From positions 434,001 through 498,000 of the forward strand of contig JAQGEQ010000332.1 of assembly GCA_034620365.1 (NCBI GenBank): DNA of 64,000 nucleotides, given 5' to 3'. Shown here piece by piece: positions 23,130 to 35,599 of the stretch. Source of the stretch: Pegea sp. RAD2-039 (Eukaryota > Chordata > Thaliacea > Salpida > Salpidae). The position numbers and the translations under genes were made by a program. Numbering within the stretch: the first letter of the stretch is position 1; every line of letters begins with the position of its first letter. The notes below the pieces were generated by a model. The model was not told the DNA's origin. It saw only the letters and a list, made by a program, of their open reading frames with translations, and searched no databases.

Positions 23130-24683
23130 CTATAAGCGTAAATGAACTAAAAATGCTGGTTTTACCTGAGAAGTATTATACACGACGACTTCGTTACAGA
23201 GAACAGGTTCAGACAAATCTTCGCTCTTATTGACTCTTACATCCCCCACTTTAAACTTAAGGTCGATTCCATCAATTTTCATTAGTTTGCATTCATTTGG
23301 GTTATAATAACCTTCATGAAAAACACTATTATAAGGATCTGGTGGAGGTTTGTACTGATAAGATCTTCGTTTTTCAGGTAAACCCAAAATTACATTACAC
23401 AAAAGAACTATTACTTCCTCTGACTCTTTATCCCGTGAGAAATTGACAGCACATGATATAATATCTGTGAAGTAAAGGCCAGAACCATGGTTGAGCCCAT
23501 TAGCTGTGGCTTGCATGGGCGTAATCTGTAGTCCAGTTTTGAGAATAGAATTGATGTTTAAAAGCTTAGTTCCATGCCAAAGCAAATGACAATTTCCGAG
23601 ATCTTTGCAAAGGCTTACAAATTCAAAATCATGAATTTTGTCGTGTAACATAAATATGTTTAATAAAGTCGGATTATTGCATTCTGGTATTGTAATTTGA
23701 TTGATAGCTGACTCAATCATGGCTCCATAAAAGCTCTCTTTATCAACAAGCTTTATTTCAAATTTATATTTCTCATATGCTTGCATAGTATACTGTTTTT
23801 TTGACAAGCGACATGTGGGGTATGAAAAAGGTTCTTTTATAAAGTCAAGTAAACGGCTCATTTCAGGTATAACTCGACTTTTTCCGCCAACTATTAATGG
23901 AATATTAGATCCTTCTTGAAAACTAAGGGGAATTGCTTGATAAAAATTATTATTTAATTTATTCAATAGTTCCATGTTTGTGTTTTTCTGGTTATGTATG
24001 GAAACAAGACATTCGGCAGCTTTTTTAATTTCACAAGGTTCCAATCTTCCAAGCTCAGTTAATCCTTTTCTTTTGTCAGCCAGTAAATCCAAAGTTGTCA
24101 TCTTTGGTGTACAATGAGTCATAATTAGTTCTATAAGATCGATAATTGAAGGGCATAAATCAATGTCAGTTACTGCTGTAGGTAGTTCTGTTTTAGTCGT
24201 TCGAAGAATGTTAAACTTCATGAAGTTATGGTCAAAATTTTCCATGTTTTTTGACCAAGAATTTCCAGTTAAAGAAAAATAGGTGCTCTGAAAAAGTCTT
24301 ATGGCACCATTGAAAGTTGTTTCAATAGTCTGTATTTGTGAATGACATCCAATTCGTCCGGAACGAAAGTAGTATCTAATCTTGCTCTCTGTATAGTTAC
24401 CTATGATTGCAATTACAGCAAAATCATTGAGATTTGCCTCAACCCTAATTCTTGTTAGAGTCACGTTAAAAGGCGTAGATTCGTCAAGTCCAAGGACTTC
24501 ATATCCTTCTGGTAGGTATTTGTCATGTAATCCACTATAATATGGCAAGATCAGTTTTTCTAAAATTTTTCAGGCATAAATGATACTGTTCATTTTAATT
24601 TGAAAGTTTTACCCTGCTGATAGTTAAAAGACTCCAGTTTCTTGTCAAGATTCATTCTTTGTGATGGCTCCACCATAGAGACA
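23130..24683 (-). CDS. PARP2/3-like ADP-ribosyltransferase, upstream paralogue 1
   Basis: The main exon 23130-24559 is joined through a 53-nt intron to 24613-24683, where an in-frame ATG at 24676 would give about 497 residues. Domain order: WGR-like (about residues 14-110 counted from the Met at 24548), helical regulatory domain (about 130-245), catalytic ART fold (about 250-472). The H-Y-E triad is intact: His325 in LLWHGTK, Tyr359 in GSGLYFTD, Glu453 in NEVVVYNTSQVKP. Family members transfer ADP-ribose from NAD+ to proteins, usually in DNA-break signalling. The WGR signature reads FRSGRIG, lacking the tryptophan of FRSWGRVG in human PARP1. The gene is a tandem paralogue of 27552-30801 with the same intron before the WGR domain. 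The 5' end is not fixed; further exons may lie at 24699-25387. Confidence 0.92.
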
Positions 24684-24698
24684 CTAAAATCTTAAAAA

Positions 24699-25387
24699 TC
24701 AATGGTTTAGAAAGTAAAAGAAAAAAAAAAGTATTTTTTTACTATTAAGATGAAATTCCTTCAGCTGATAAAACTGCTGGTTTAGTTGCTTTGGTTGAAG
24801 TTGGCTGTCTTTTTGAACAATATCACTTCCTGAAACAATTTTGTTTTTAGAAAAACAGCTTTTCAGTATTTTGTGATTTCCATTTATGGCATCAGTGTCA
24901 TGTTTTACAGAACAGGTGAAGTTTTCTTGAAAAGAAGTTTTGGCACCCTCAACTATCTGATGCATATATTAAGGTGTTTGAGTGTAAGAGTGGAGATTTC
25001 GTCATTGCAAATTATAATAATTTTGTTTATTCAATTTAGTCTTCGCTAAATTATAGTTTATTATTGATTGATTTATATTATTTAAAAAATTAACTAGGAT
25101 TACTTTGAGAGAGGATAAATATATTTGTGTTCTCTAATTTCAAAAATAATGTGTTTGGTTATAAGATGTCATGACGTTAAAGGAGAAAATTTGTGGAAAA
25201 ATAACTCAATCATAAACAAAAACATCGTCGTACCAAAAACTGCTTCATTATTTTGTGGACTGCAATCATCGTCTGTAAATAATAAAATGGTAGTCTTGGT
25301 TAAAACATGCTGTGTTGATTTTTCTTCGCTTTCTAATAATACAATAATCAATTTTACTCTTATAGGTTTCTTGGGAATCGATGGCAA
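24699..25387 (-). CDS. Possible 5' exons of the first PARP gene
   Basis: Two coding-looking minus-strand patches lie directly upstream. One (about 24760-24965) begins MHQIVEGAK and is polar. The other starts MPSIPKKPIR at 25387, followed at once by a GTAAAA donor. After that come SEEKSTQHVLTK, and a small patch DDCSPQNNEAVF flanked by CAG and GTACG. The style (basic then polar, disordered) suits a PARP2-type N-terminus, as does the matching position in the second gene. I could not find one phase-consistent path into the 24613-24683 exon, so the arrangement is unresolved. Confidence 0.3.
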
Positions 25388-25389
25388 TA

Positions 25390-27550
25390 AGCAATCAAAT
25401 CTTCTTATATTTTGTTACTTAAAAGTTTGTAATGATAATTTGCAAACAAGTAAATAAAACTGGAGAGAAGATGGTAAAGGCATAAATCACTCACATTATT
25501 CATGAGAGCTATTATAACTTATAGCTGTTATAAGCTCTTGGATTGTAACTTTCTATGTAAGCTATAGAATAAATTTAACGTATGAATTCTTACTTTTATT
25601 AAATTCTTCTTGATTCTTCTTATAGTGCTTATGAGTGTTATCCATTGTAATTTGTTTACAGTTAAAATAGTTTTAGATAACTATTTTTACTAAGGGCTTT
25701 GATAATAAAGTTTATGTTTTTAATAGTTCAAACCAAAGCTTATAAATATTAAAAACAATATACTTTGAAAATAACCTATAGAAATTAAAATAATAGTTTT
25801 GTCAAAATTATTATGTTATATGAAAAAAATATTGTTTATATAAAATATTTATTATAAAAATTAGGAAAACTTGAAAATAACAAGAAAATAAATTAAATTT
25901 TATGAATTTGTTGTACAAACTTAAAAATTATAATTCTATTTACAAAATAAAAAATAATTATGGTACAAAATAACCAAAATTTACTTATTTACAAATTCTT
26001 TTTTAAATACTCATGTTCATTGCTTTGCCTGTTGATTTGTGAAACCATAATTTTGACAAATTATTTATAAAAAGAAGCTTGTAAGAAATATTTGATTATA
26101 ACTACTTTCACAACTATTCATTCTTTTTAAAATTTTTGTTCTTAGTCAAAATAGTTGGGGGATTAATTGTTTATTTATCTTTGGAAGCTTCTTAAATATA
26201 AGTTTATTTCTTTGATAAACAGTTTGGGAAACTAAAAATAATTTATTATAAATAAATAAATAACAAAACAATATATCTTTAGTTTTTATACAAATTTTTC
26301 TATGCTATACAAATATCCTTTTGGTAACTGGTTTACAGTAAACATAATGTAATCATTAATGCAAAATACAATGGTTATGGGGTCGCAAAAGTAATTTAAT
26401 AAACAATAAACCCTTAAGCTAAACGGCTTTGTTAACTTTTACGCAACTGTTGAAACAACTTTGAAAGGGAATTGACAAGAAACATTGTGTCAAGAACTTG
26501 ATAGAATAAGTAATTTTAATTCACATTTAGTTTATTCATACAAGTTAATACTAATAGAACAAAAAAGTTAGACACAGATTAAACCTTAATATTTTAAAAC
26601 TAGAGTAAAACCATGATTTATATTTTATGTAATAGTTTTTTATAATAATTATTGTTTGCTTTAAACAAAATAGTATGGAAATTCGCCATGTTTGAAATAA
26701 CATCCAAATCTCCTTATAAATAAATAACTATTTAAGCTTAAGGATGCTGATTAAGTTGCTTCTAGCAACTAAATGGGGGGCGGTAGAGAGTAATTTGTAA
26801 TGGTAAACGCCGTCAGTCTGATTTGAAATTTTATAGCCTTATATATTAAATCAAAATAACATTTTGCTAAGTATAATAACTGCGCCTAATAACACAAATT
26901 TTAATACACCGTTGATAATCATCTTGTCTTAAAAATGATTCATACAATTGCAATAAAATGTCATTTATTAATAAAGCAAAGCAGCTTTGCGAAGATTCGT
27001 CAAATATAAAATTAACTGAAGGAAAAGTAGTCCTAAATGTTACAGTGTAACTTTAGTCAATAAAGAAAAGCAGTTACAAGTAAATCTAAGTTATAGGTCA
27101 AGAACAAAATATAAGATTAGTTAAATATAAAAAGATTATTTTATCTTTTCCGGCTTTTTATTTAGAATAAGTTTTTTTTTTTCAATATCTAAATTAAATA
27201 AAATTAAACAATTTGAAAAGTCTTGTTTACCTTTTACGACTCTAAACGTATTTCATACACAGATAAGCCTCATATAAAATTATTTTTTGCAGCATTTTAA
27301 ACTCTGTTTTTAAACTGTATAAATTATTATTTTAGCTTATTGATACAATCTTTCACAAATAGAAATTGTTTAATTTCATAGCTCATGTTACTTTTTTTAT
27401 CTAAATGAACAAACAACTGCTCGTTAAGTCAGATTTAATAACTTTGATTAAAAAGAAGAGAAAGCTTATGAAAAATCATTTTATAATGGCAAAAATAATG
27501 CATTAAAAGAGAACAAAGAAGAGAAAACGTGTACGTTAGTTTAAAGAGAT
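25390..27550. other. AT-rich spacer between the two PARP genes
   Basis: I see no gene. A G-rich spot (tggggggcggtagag) occurs near 26773-26788, without context. Confidence 0.5.
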
Positions 27551-27551
27551 G

Positions 27552-30500
27552 TCACAAACTTAAAAGAACTAAGAAACTTGGCTTTACTTGGGAAGAATTA
27601 TAAACAATAGTCTCGCTGCACAGAGTGTTCCTACCAGAACGTTCATTACAAGTTGTTTTTACTTTACCAACTCTAAATAGAACGTCGTTATTGTTGACTC
27701 TAATCTTTCTTTCTTCATTTGAGTGATAAAAGCCAATTGTCTTATTGCAATTGAAAGGAAATGATGGTGGATCGCTTTGGCGAGTACTTACTAACTGTGG
27801 CAAGCCAACAACTACTTCACAGAGAAAAACAATAAAATCTTTTGCTTTTTCTTCTTTCGAGAAATTGATAGCACATGATATAATATCTGTGAAGTAAATA
27901 CCAGAACCATTATTCGTTGTAGCTTGGATTGGGTTGATTTGAAGTCCATATTTAAGGATAGAATTGATGTTTGAAAGCTTAGTTCCATGCCAAAGCAATT
28001 GACAATTTCCGAGATTCTTACAAAGGCTTTCAAATTGTTCATCTTGTTGTTTGTCGTGTAACATGAAAACGTTGCGTAGAGTTGGTTTACCATAAGCTGG
28101 TATCGCAGTTTTTTTTATAGCTGAGTTGATAGTTTCGAAATAAAAGCTCTCTTTATCGAGAAGCTCTATACCAAATTTATATTTCTCATATGCATGAGCA
28201 GTAAATTCTTTTTTTGTCAATCTACTAGTTGGGTAACAAAGAGGTTCCCTTATAAAGTCAAGTAAACGGATCATTTCAGGTAAAATTAAACTTTTTCTAC
28301 CAATTATTAAGGGAAGATTAGACCCTTCTTGAAAACTAAGTGGAATCTTTTGATAAAAATTATTATTTAATTTATTCAATAGATCCATGTCTCTATTTTT
28401 CTGGTTATATATGGAAATAAGACATCCAGCAGCTTTTTCAATTTCACAAGGTTCCAATCTTCCAAGCTCAGTTAATCCTTTTCTTTCGTTAGCTAGTAAT
28501 TCCAAAGTTGTCATCTTTGGTGTACAATAAGTCATAATTAGTTGTATAAGATCGATAATTGAAGGACATAAATCAGTGTCAGTTACTGCTATTGGGAATT
28601 CTATTTTAGTTGTTCGGAGAATATCAAATTTCATCGTTTTATATTCGAAATTTTCCAGGTTTTTCGACCAGCTGTTTCCAGTTAGAGAAAGAAAAGAATT
28701 TTTAAAAAGTTTCATAGCCTCATTTAATGATGTTTCAATATGTTTTATCTGTGAATAACATCCAATTCGTCCAGAACGAAAGTAGTATCTAACTTTGCTC
28801 TCATTCGGATTTTCTAAGATTTTAATTACAGCAAAGTCGTTTAAATTTGCCTCAACACTTGTTCTTGTTAAAATCACGTTATAAGACGTAGATTCGTCAA
28901 GTCCAAAGACTTCAAATCCTTCAGTTGCATAGCTGTCAGAAATTCCACTAAAATATGGCAAATCTCTCTGTTCTGAAATATAGGAAAAATTATATAAATT
29001 ATGATAGTTTTTCACAAATGTTATACCTTGTTGAAAGTTAAAAGACTCCAGTAAAGGTTTAAACTTCTTTCTTTGTGAAACTTCTAACGCAGGAATCGCT
29101 GAGGAAAATTATAAATCTCAATAGAAAGTACAGATAATTTAACATAACTGAATATAAAAAAAAATCCTTTCTAAGTATAAGTTACACAGTATTTTTTAGA
29201 ATAATTATATTATTTAAATATTACAAGTGAAAGTGATATTATATTATGATTTGAAGTATAATTTGGACACTGATTAAAAACCATCTTAGAGAGTACAAAA
29301 AACAGAACATTATGAAAAATAATGCTTCTAATGAAAACTTTTTAGTATCTTCTAAAAAACTATTAAAAGAAATTATAATATTACAATAAAAAGTAGTCCC
29401 ATAAAAATGTTTAAGAATGATATTACAAATTTTTTTAGGATATACTACTTTTAAAACTGATAAGTATATATAGACAAAATAAAAGATTCCTATTTATTTT
29501 TGCAAGTCATTTATTACTAAAATGCAAAGGAAGGTACCTCTTGCTGAGACCATTTCTCACAAATAATACATATTTTATATACTTAAAGTAGAAATATAGA
29601 AAAAAAAGATGTAACACATGGCATTTCAGTAGTCCTCACAACATATAGCAGTGGAAAAATTTATAGAAAGTAAATTTTGTAAACAATAATAATATAATAA
29701 TATAAAAAAGTGAAAAAAGTCAGTTTAGAAATGATGATGTTGGCAATTTTATAACGGTTTAACTTCTACTTAAACAACAGGAGTGATTTTGGCATAAAAA
29801 TGTCTAATGGCAGCTGCTTCCAAGTACTTATGTGCAGTTTGAAAAAAAATTTCTCTGATTAATGTTCAAAGTGATATGGGCTTATTTAGACGTAAGGTGT
29901 GTCGTCTAAGGAGGAGTAATGGAAAAAAAGCATCGAAGTGAAGGTCAATTAAAATGTGGATGATTTTGAAAATAAGTATAAAGCCGTATTTAATTTGTTG
30001 AATTTCTAAAGTATCTTAATTTATGAAGCTAAGATGATATTAATAAATGTTGTATTTAACAGTACATTTCCTTCATACCATTCTCGTAAACATTGCATAA
30101 TTACATGAATTGAAATATTATTTTTAGTTAGAGATTACAATATAGCTTTTTTTTTCAAATTAATACTATTCTTGGTTTTAAAATTATTAATATTTTATTA
30201 TTTTGTTCTATAGACCTGAATCAAATCAATTGAATTATTATTTCCAATATGATAGAGTTATTAAATTTAAAAAGAATAGTCTTCAGTATTCATCAAGATT
30301 ATTTAATAATTAAGTTTAACTAGTGACATATTGACATATAATAACTACACTTTCTTAGATAAACTAGTATTCACTTTTTTTTGTCTAATAAAAGAAAATA
30401 AATTAAAAAGAAATGAAAGAGAATAAGAATTATCTTACCACAAATTGATTCACTATTCTGTGAGTCATCTACATCACTTACATCTTCTATAAAAGCTAAA

Positions 30501-30801
30501 CCAGTTGTCTCATTTGAAGCATTTTCTGATGATTCTACTTTACTTACTGAAAAAAAATAATAAAAATTTAATCAAACTTCCATAAATACTAATTAATATC
30601 ATAAATAACAACATAATCAATTCTTAATGCTATGAAAAAGTATGTAATAATGTTTGTACATATACTTTTTTTAAAAATATAAGTTTAAACGTTTATAAGA
30701 TTATGGCAATGCCTTGTGCACGTAATAACAGATAAATTTGTTAATTACTCACTTTGGTAAGAAGTTTCATTTCCTTTAAATTGATTCTGTGAGTTTTTCA
30801 T
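27552..30801 (-). CDS. PARP2/3-like ADP-ribosyltransferase, paralogue 2, four exons
   Basis: Exons: 30753-30801 (ATG), 30439-30546, 29027-29098 and 27552-28972 (stop). Phases agree throughout, giving 549 residues, near the length of human PARP2 (583) and PARP3. Residues 1-76 are polar and probably disordered. The WGR-like domain covers about 85-190, the regulatory helices about 205-320, and the ART catalytic domain the rest. The triad is His405 (LLWHGTK), Tyr436 (GSGIYFTD) and Glu530 (SETIVYNSSQVKP). The WGR signature again reads FRSGRIG without tryptophan. The protein is clearly but not closely similar to paralogue 1 along its whole length, so the duplication is not recent. The intron 29099-30438 is far larger than the others and holds a LINE fragment. 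The likely role is NAD+-dependent protein ADP-ribosylation in the nucleus. Confidence 0.93.
29510..29960 (-). mobile_element. LINE 3' fragment within an intron of the second PARP gene
   Basis: The block 29725-29925 matches the reverse-transcriptase C-terminal end of the LINE at 35627-35830 (gatgttggcaattttataacgg, tggcagctg, aaggtgtgtcgtctaag). The part 29600-29640 matches the 3' region of the copy at 13770-14140 (aacacatggcatttca). It lies in the same orientation as the host gene. It is 5'-truncated and has no intact frame. Confidence 0.7.
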
Positions 30802-32575
30802 TGTTGATTATTTACCATTTAATATAACCTTAGGTAGATTAGGTTCTTAAGGGCATCAATAATAAAAAAAATATCATTGTTTGCAAGATAGCTGAAATAT
30901 AATGATATTTGAAAACAAATATATTTCAAATTTTTACAAAATAAAAAAACTTTTTAGTTTTAATCTACCTAGCTTAAAAATTTACATTATAGCTTATACT
31001 TACAAATTTATTATTATTAATTTCTTAATACAATAACTTTAAAACTTTGAAAAATAATGTAGTAAATTAAAACTTTTAAAACTTAAAGAAAGTTAAAATA
31101 CATAATTTTTATATTTAAAAAAAATAATAGAAACCGCTTGGAAATTATTTTATGCTTAAATTATAAGTCTTTTAAACTTCAATTTGTAGTGCAAAATTTG
31201 ATAAAGATTTTAATTGTTTGTGACCTTGACTTGTAAAGCATAATTGTTTTCACAACTGTTCAGACTATTTACACTTTTTTCCTACATAATTTGGCCGAAA
31301 TAATTGATGGAGATGTTTATTCTGTGATTACTCATTACTAATATCCATAAAAACATAAATAGTTTTTCTTATTTTGAAACATCGTTGAATATGGGAAAAT
31401 GTTGTAACATTTTTCATCTACTAAATTAGCCTATGGTTTTCAACACAAAAATAAGAAAATGCTATATGAAACATAGTATATATTTTCAACTTGATTACAT
31501 TACTATACTTTCTTAGCTAAAATTTTCTTAAATCTATATTTAGGCTTAGGCAATTTTTTAATAAGAATTTAACTCTTAAAAATTTGGTTTAAATATTTGA
31601 AAAAAATTTCTTGGAGTTGCGTTTTCTCGTAATCTCAACTGCCTAAAATCAATCCAATATTCCCAGTTTACAAAGTGGAAACCATAAAAAAGTAATTTAA
31701 AAAACTGTAAGACAGTTGCAATGGCTTTGCTAATCTTGTCTGTGCCGTTATTATTGTATTATTATTATTTTCGTAATATGAACTTCTACAGTATTTGACT
31801 GGAAGCTATGTGAGAAACATACAAAAGTATTTGATTTAAAAACCATTTATGTATGACTAACCCAATTTCTAACAAGGAGTTGACGTGAAAAGCCTATTTT
31901 ACGTCATAGAGAATAAAATTGCTTTAAGCATCAACGGCAGGGCTTTCAATTGAAAAACTATATTTAAAAAAATTATTCTATAAAAAAAAAGCTATCTATA
32001 AGGAAAATAATCAATCTAAATGAGAATACATTTTGTATATCTATAAATATCAATATACAGTTTTTTCAAAGAAATAATTATTAGTAACTAAACACTATTA
32101 AACTTTAAACAAAGTAAATTAGACTCCGAAAATGGCCCATTGTACAATCAAAATAATAGATATTGTCAATACGAACGTGAAAGAAGAGTAATCAAACTTT
32201 TTGTTTCTTTCTAAACATGTTCTGATTTATCGTAGTTAAAGATATAAGTGCTTTAAAATTTATTATAAAATAACAGAAACTTTTCAGAGAGAATATTAAT
32301 AAACAACATCCACTGCTAGTTGGAGTTTCACGAAACTAAGAAACCTTGTTCACAAAAAATGATTTCATTAATTCCTGCTAATTTCTTAAGCAGACGGTCT
32401 TAAACTTAAATACAGCTTTTCAGAAAAACTCGAAACTAGTTTTCTTTAAAGTTGAAAAAACTTTAGAAGTTACAAAATTTCATTGTTTTTCATTAACCTT
32501 TTTTGTCTTTCGAACCGTAAGCACATCCTCATTAGACCTTTAAAATTACATACTGAAAATTATTATGATATTTAC
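30802..32575. other. AT-rich spacer upstream of the second PARP gene
   Basis: No gene or repeat recognised. The proximal part should hold the promoter of the minus-strand PARP gene, but I cannot point to a specific element. Confidence 0.5.
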
Positions 32576-32577
32576 TT

Positions 32578-32690
32578 GGCTGGTGTGCAGAGTGGAGTCC
32601 TTCTGCAGCGAAACAACTGGATCTCCTGACTTCTGCCGCGGCAGGTATATGCATGGCACACTTTCAGACATGGAGTCTTAGACAGAAGCT
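32578..32690. other. Isolated GC-rich island, possible exon
   Basis: About 113 bases of balanced composition stand out sharply in AT-rich surroundings. On the minus strand an ATG (near 32673) opens a 32-codon frame starting MSESVPCIYLPRQKSGDP and ending at a GTAAAT donor, as a first exon would. On the plus strand a 53-nt segment is bounded by CAG and GTATAT and is also open. No partner exons were found on either strand. It could instead be a structured RNA: TTCTGCAGC and TTCTGCCGCGGCAG offer pairing. Confidence 0.35.
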
Positions 32691-32699
32691 TATATCAAC

Positions 32700-33580
32700 T
32701 TTGTATACAAAAACAAACTACAAATGTTCATCATTATATAAATATTTTATTTAATTGTTTAGAAGATATTACATGTAAGGTATGATAAAAGAAAGTATTT
32801 GGAAATATTTCAAAATTACCTTAAAGTAATGGGTTGAAAAAATTTAATTCCAGAATTAAAAGTTAAAAATAAACATTCTTAGTAAAGATAGATTTTTAGG
32901 CTCTGCTAAATTTGTTTAATATAGTAATAACTAGCGATCGTAAAATGCTAATCATTATTTCTAATAGAATTGCTATGTTTCATAATAACAAATATCTACA
33001 AATTGCTTTATATATTGTATAGAAATTGTTGTTTGCAACTTTTATCTTAGAACTCAGTTCGAGTGAATTAAGTTTAATTTTTTAAGGAGCAAATAATAGA
33101 ATAAATTGTTTTAATTTTTATAAGTATAGTTGTTCGCTTATAGATATAAATTGAGCCAGAATTTAAGAAATTCCTTGATAAAAATAACCATTTAAGAATT
33201 TTGTATCGCTTCAAAGTGTTCAATAAGTTTAAAATAGTTATTTCTTACATATACAATTTACTTTATAATTTGAAATACATTAGAAATAGTTTTAAACTTT
33301 CTTATTATAATTCAGGTTTAAAAAATTCTGTTACTAGGTTCATGTGTTAGTCTTACTGAAGTTACTTAGAATTTTAGATTATGCTAGTTTTTTTTCTCAA
33401 AACTATTTTTGAGAAAGAAATTTTTGAGATCAGTTTTCTATAATTAGGACTACCATTTTCGGCTTGCTTTCTAATTTGTTTAAACAATTTAGGTGAAAAA
33501 TTTGGTTTAAAGTTTTAATTACAATCTTTTTCAGGTGTTAATTTTATTTTAAACATAGTTTAAGCGTACTTATTTTTCAA
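32700..33580. other. AT-rich spacer
   Basis: Nothing recognised. The region just before 33585 should carry the promoter or a 5' intron of the next ORF: a TTTTTCAG acceptor occurs at about 33527-33534. Confidence 0.5.
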
Positions 33581-33584
33581 AGCA

Positions 33585-33890
33585 ATGGTTAAAAAGGAGC
33601 TTATTATCAGCTTTCGACTTAAAAGAAAAAAAGTTACTCCTTATTTAGAGGTGTACTATGGAAAACTTTCACTTGGTGATGCCAAAGATTGGATGCATCT
33701 TCATCAAAAGAGAATAAAAGTGACATGTGAAAGATCAGATTCTGGAGATTATTACATCGAAATCATTTTGCCTAACCGAGATTTGGAAGCAGAGAAAATT
33801 ATCTTAGTGTCTCCAGATCTTCAACTAAGTTGCTGGGGCGATGATGAGCGGATTCCTTATGTAGAAGTTTTATCTTTTGAGATTATGTAG
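33585..33890 (+). CDS. Single-exon ORF, 101 residues, unrecognised
   Basis: The ATG has a favourable context (CAAAGCAATGG). The 101-residue product starts MVKKELIISFRLKRKK and looks like a small, charged, beta-rich domain: alternating hydrophobic strands (VTPYLEVYYG, KIILVSPDLQLSCWG, YVEVLSFEIM) with acidic loops. Its composition is far more protein-like than chance ORFs here, and an AATAAA lies at 33911-33916, 21 nt past the stop. There is no signal peptide or membrane segment. It may be a complete small gene or the last exon of a larger one, since an acceptor lies about 50 nt upstream. No family is recognised. Confidence 0.55.
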   Translation: MVKKELIISFRLKRKKVTPYLEVYYGKLSLGDAKDWMHLHQKRIKVTCERSDSGDYYIEIILPNRDLEAEKIILVSPDLQLSCWGDDERIPYVEVLSFEIM

Positions 33891-33919
33891 ATGATATGAA
33901 ACCTTTTTAAAATAAATTA

Positions 33920-34470
33920 CTTGCAAAGAAACTTCTATAAAATGCCTTGTGCCTTCTACATGTTTTAAAAAATCAAATTACTTTCCTTAAATATTTATAT
34001 AATAAAAGTATTTGGTTTTATTTTCGTTTTGTTCTTAAAATAAAAAGTTTTGTAGAATGGAAGTGATAAAATAAAAAAGAGTATTATATTACAATTTAGC
34101 GACAAAAACAGTATGTAGAGCTTGTATACAAATAGTAATTTTTTTAATCCATTTTTAAACTGATCCAAAGAAGTTATTTTATATCACTAATTGAAAGTCT
34201 AATGAGGAGATAAACAAACTAAACAAAAAAGACGAGAATAAATAATAAGATAAACTATTATTAAAACGAATAAATGATTAAAAAGAAAGCAAATAAAAAA
34301 TTAATAAGGAAGTAAACAACAAATTATAACAAATTAAGCTACAAAGTGCTCTTTTACATCATATAACGAGTGCAAAGGGTAAGTTTTTAGTCTATAAGCA
34401 AACATAGCAACCTGGAAATGATTTTTCTTTGAAAAAAAGGATGTCTTAAGTTAATGACATAGTTATTATC
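33920..34470. other. AT-rich spacer
   Basis: No feature recognised. Confidence 0.5.
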
Positions 34471-34479
34471 TGCTGACAT

Positions 34480-35410
34480 AGTTATTATCAGCTCAGGTCA
34501 CTCAGCCCAAGAAATCACTAATTTCTTTAAAGGAAAAGAAAGCACAGTTTTATCTTCATCTATCAAGCAAATCACGTGATGATGAGTCCTGTTACCATGG
34601 TGAAACTGTAGATGTAGATCAATTGGATGAGCGGGAAAATATTTTTGTCATTTAACAATACACTTAAAGATTTTACTGGAACAAAATCGATTAGGGAAAG
34701 TTTTAATCATTATTAACTGTCGGTACCACTTTGAAATCCATCGAAGACCATGTAAACGCCACAGCAGTAGAATCATCCATTTATGAATTATATTGGATTA
34801 AGAATATTTCAATTATTTGCAGCTTCCGGTTCTTGACGAGTATTCTTGTAGGGAAGAACTGAGGTGATGTGCTAAGAAGATAAACATCTTTATATCACCC
34901 CAATGATGAAAATGATTTAAATTAAACCGTTCTGGTATCTTATCATGAACATCTTCGTTATCTAGCCAATCTTTCAAATTGAGGATCATCAAATTTTCCT
35001 GATCATCTTTTAATCCATCTAAAAAACGCCTCAATTATATCAACAGCACCTCAACACACGTCAAACTTACCTTTCATACTTTCAAATCCATTCCAAAAGG
35101 AAATTTGTAGCAATCATGATGAAGACTATATCTTGTATAGACTTGACTAAGTCATCAGTTCAGACACAATCACATCGACCTACTAAGCGATACTAATCTC
35201 TATAATCTTCCCTGGGTCGTCATCATCTCACCACTCGATGTTATAGCAACCAAGCAGATAACGCTGGAAGTGATCTAGAGATATGAGAAACTAATTTTGA
35301 AAATAAAAAGTGAATTTTCAGACAACTTGCAAATTGATCAAATTATTCTTAATAAAACGTACCCTTGGTTTGCCCAATGACTAGCTTCTCCGTAGCTACT
35401 CATAACTTAA
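34480..35410 (-). pseudogene. Decayed methyltransferase-like gene (METTL13/EEF1AKMT4 type)
   Basis: The first exon (about 35356-35397) reads MSSYGEASHWANQG and ends at a GTACGT donor; YGE..YW is the usual start of this methyltransferase group. The next patch (about 35185-35260) reads LGCYNIEW, then stop, DDDDPGKIIEIS, which lines up with the SAM-binding motif LGCGNS..SE..YDDGY.kI..IDIS but carries stops and a Gly-to-Tyr change. Further down, 34813-35034 is an open stretch (KDWLDNEDVHDKIPERFNL..HHWGDIKMF), and about 34490-34570 has CLIDEDKTVLSFPLKK. Together they look like a broken host gene. The first exon recurs, better preserved, at 63889-63941. The family assignment is an inference from two short motifs. 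Confidence 0.45.
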
Positions 35411-35411
35411 A

Positions 35412-35470
35412 ACATCTATAAGTTTATTGCAAACTTGTTCCTTTTCCGACTCATTGGAAATGCTCGATGC
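35412..35470. repeat. Short repeat shared with 39055-39110
   Basis: Both sites share aagtttattgcaaa followed by tcc.attccga-like sequence in the same orientation. Each is short and abuts decayed coding sequence. Origin unknown. Confidence 0.4.
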
Positions 35471-35599
35471 TCAGAGATTCCATTTGCCTTATCAGTTGCT
35501 TTTCCATTTTACAAAACAGTTTCTTCAATTAAACTTAGAGACTTCGTTTCTGATGTCACCTCTAATCGTTCCGCTCTGCTGATTTTATTCATAAATATA

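Noticed and set aside
27812-28093. 93-codon ORF within the second PARP gene
   Set aside because: Out-of-frame shadow of the PARP catalytic exon.
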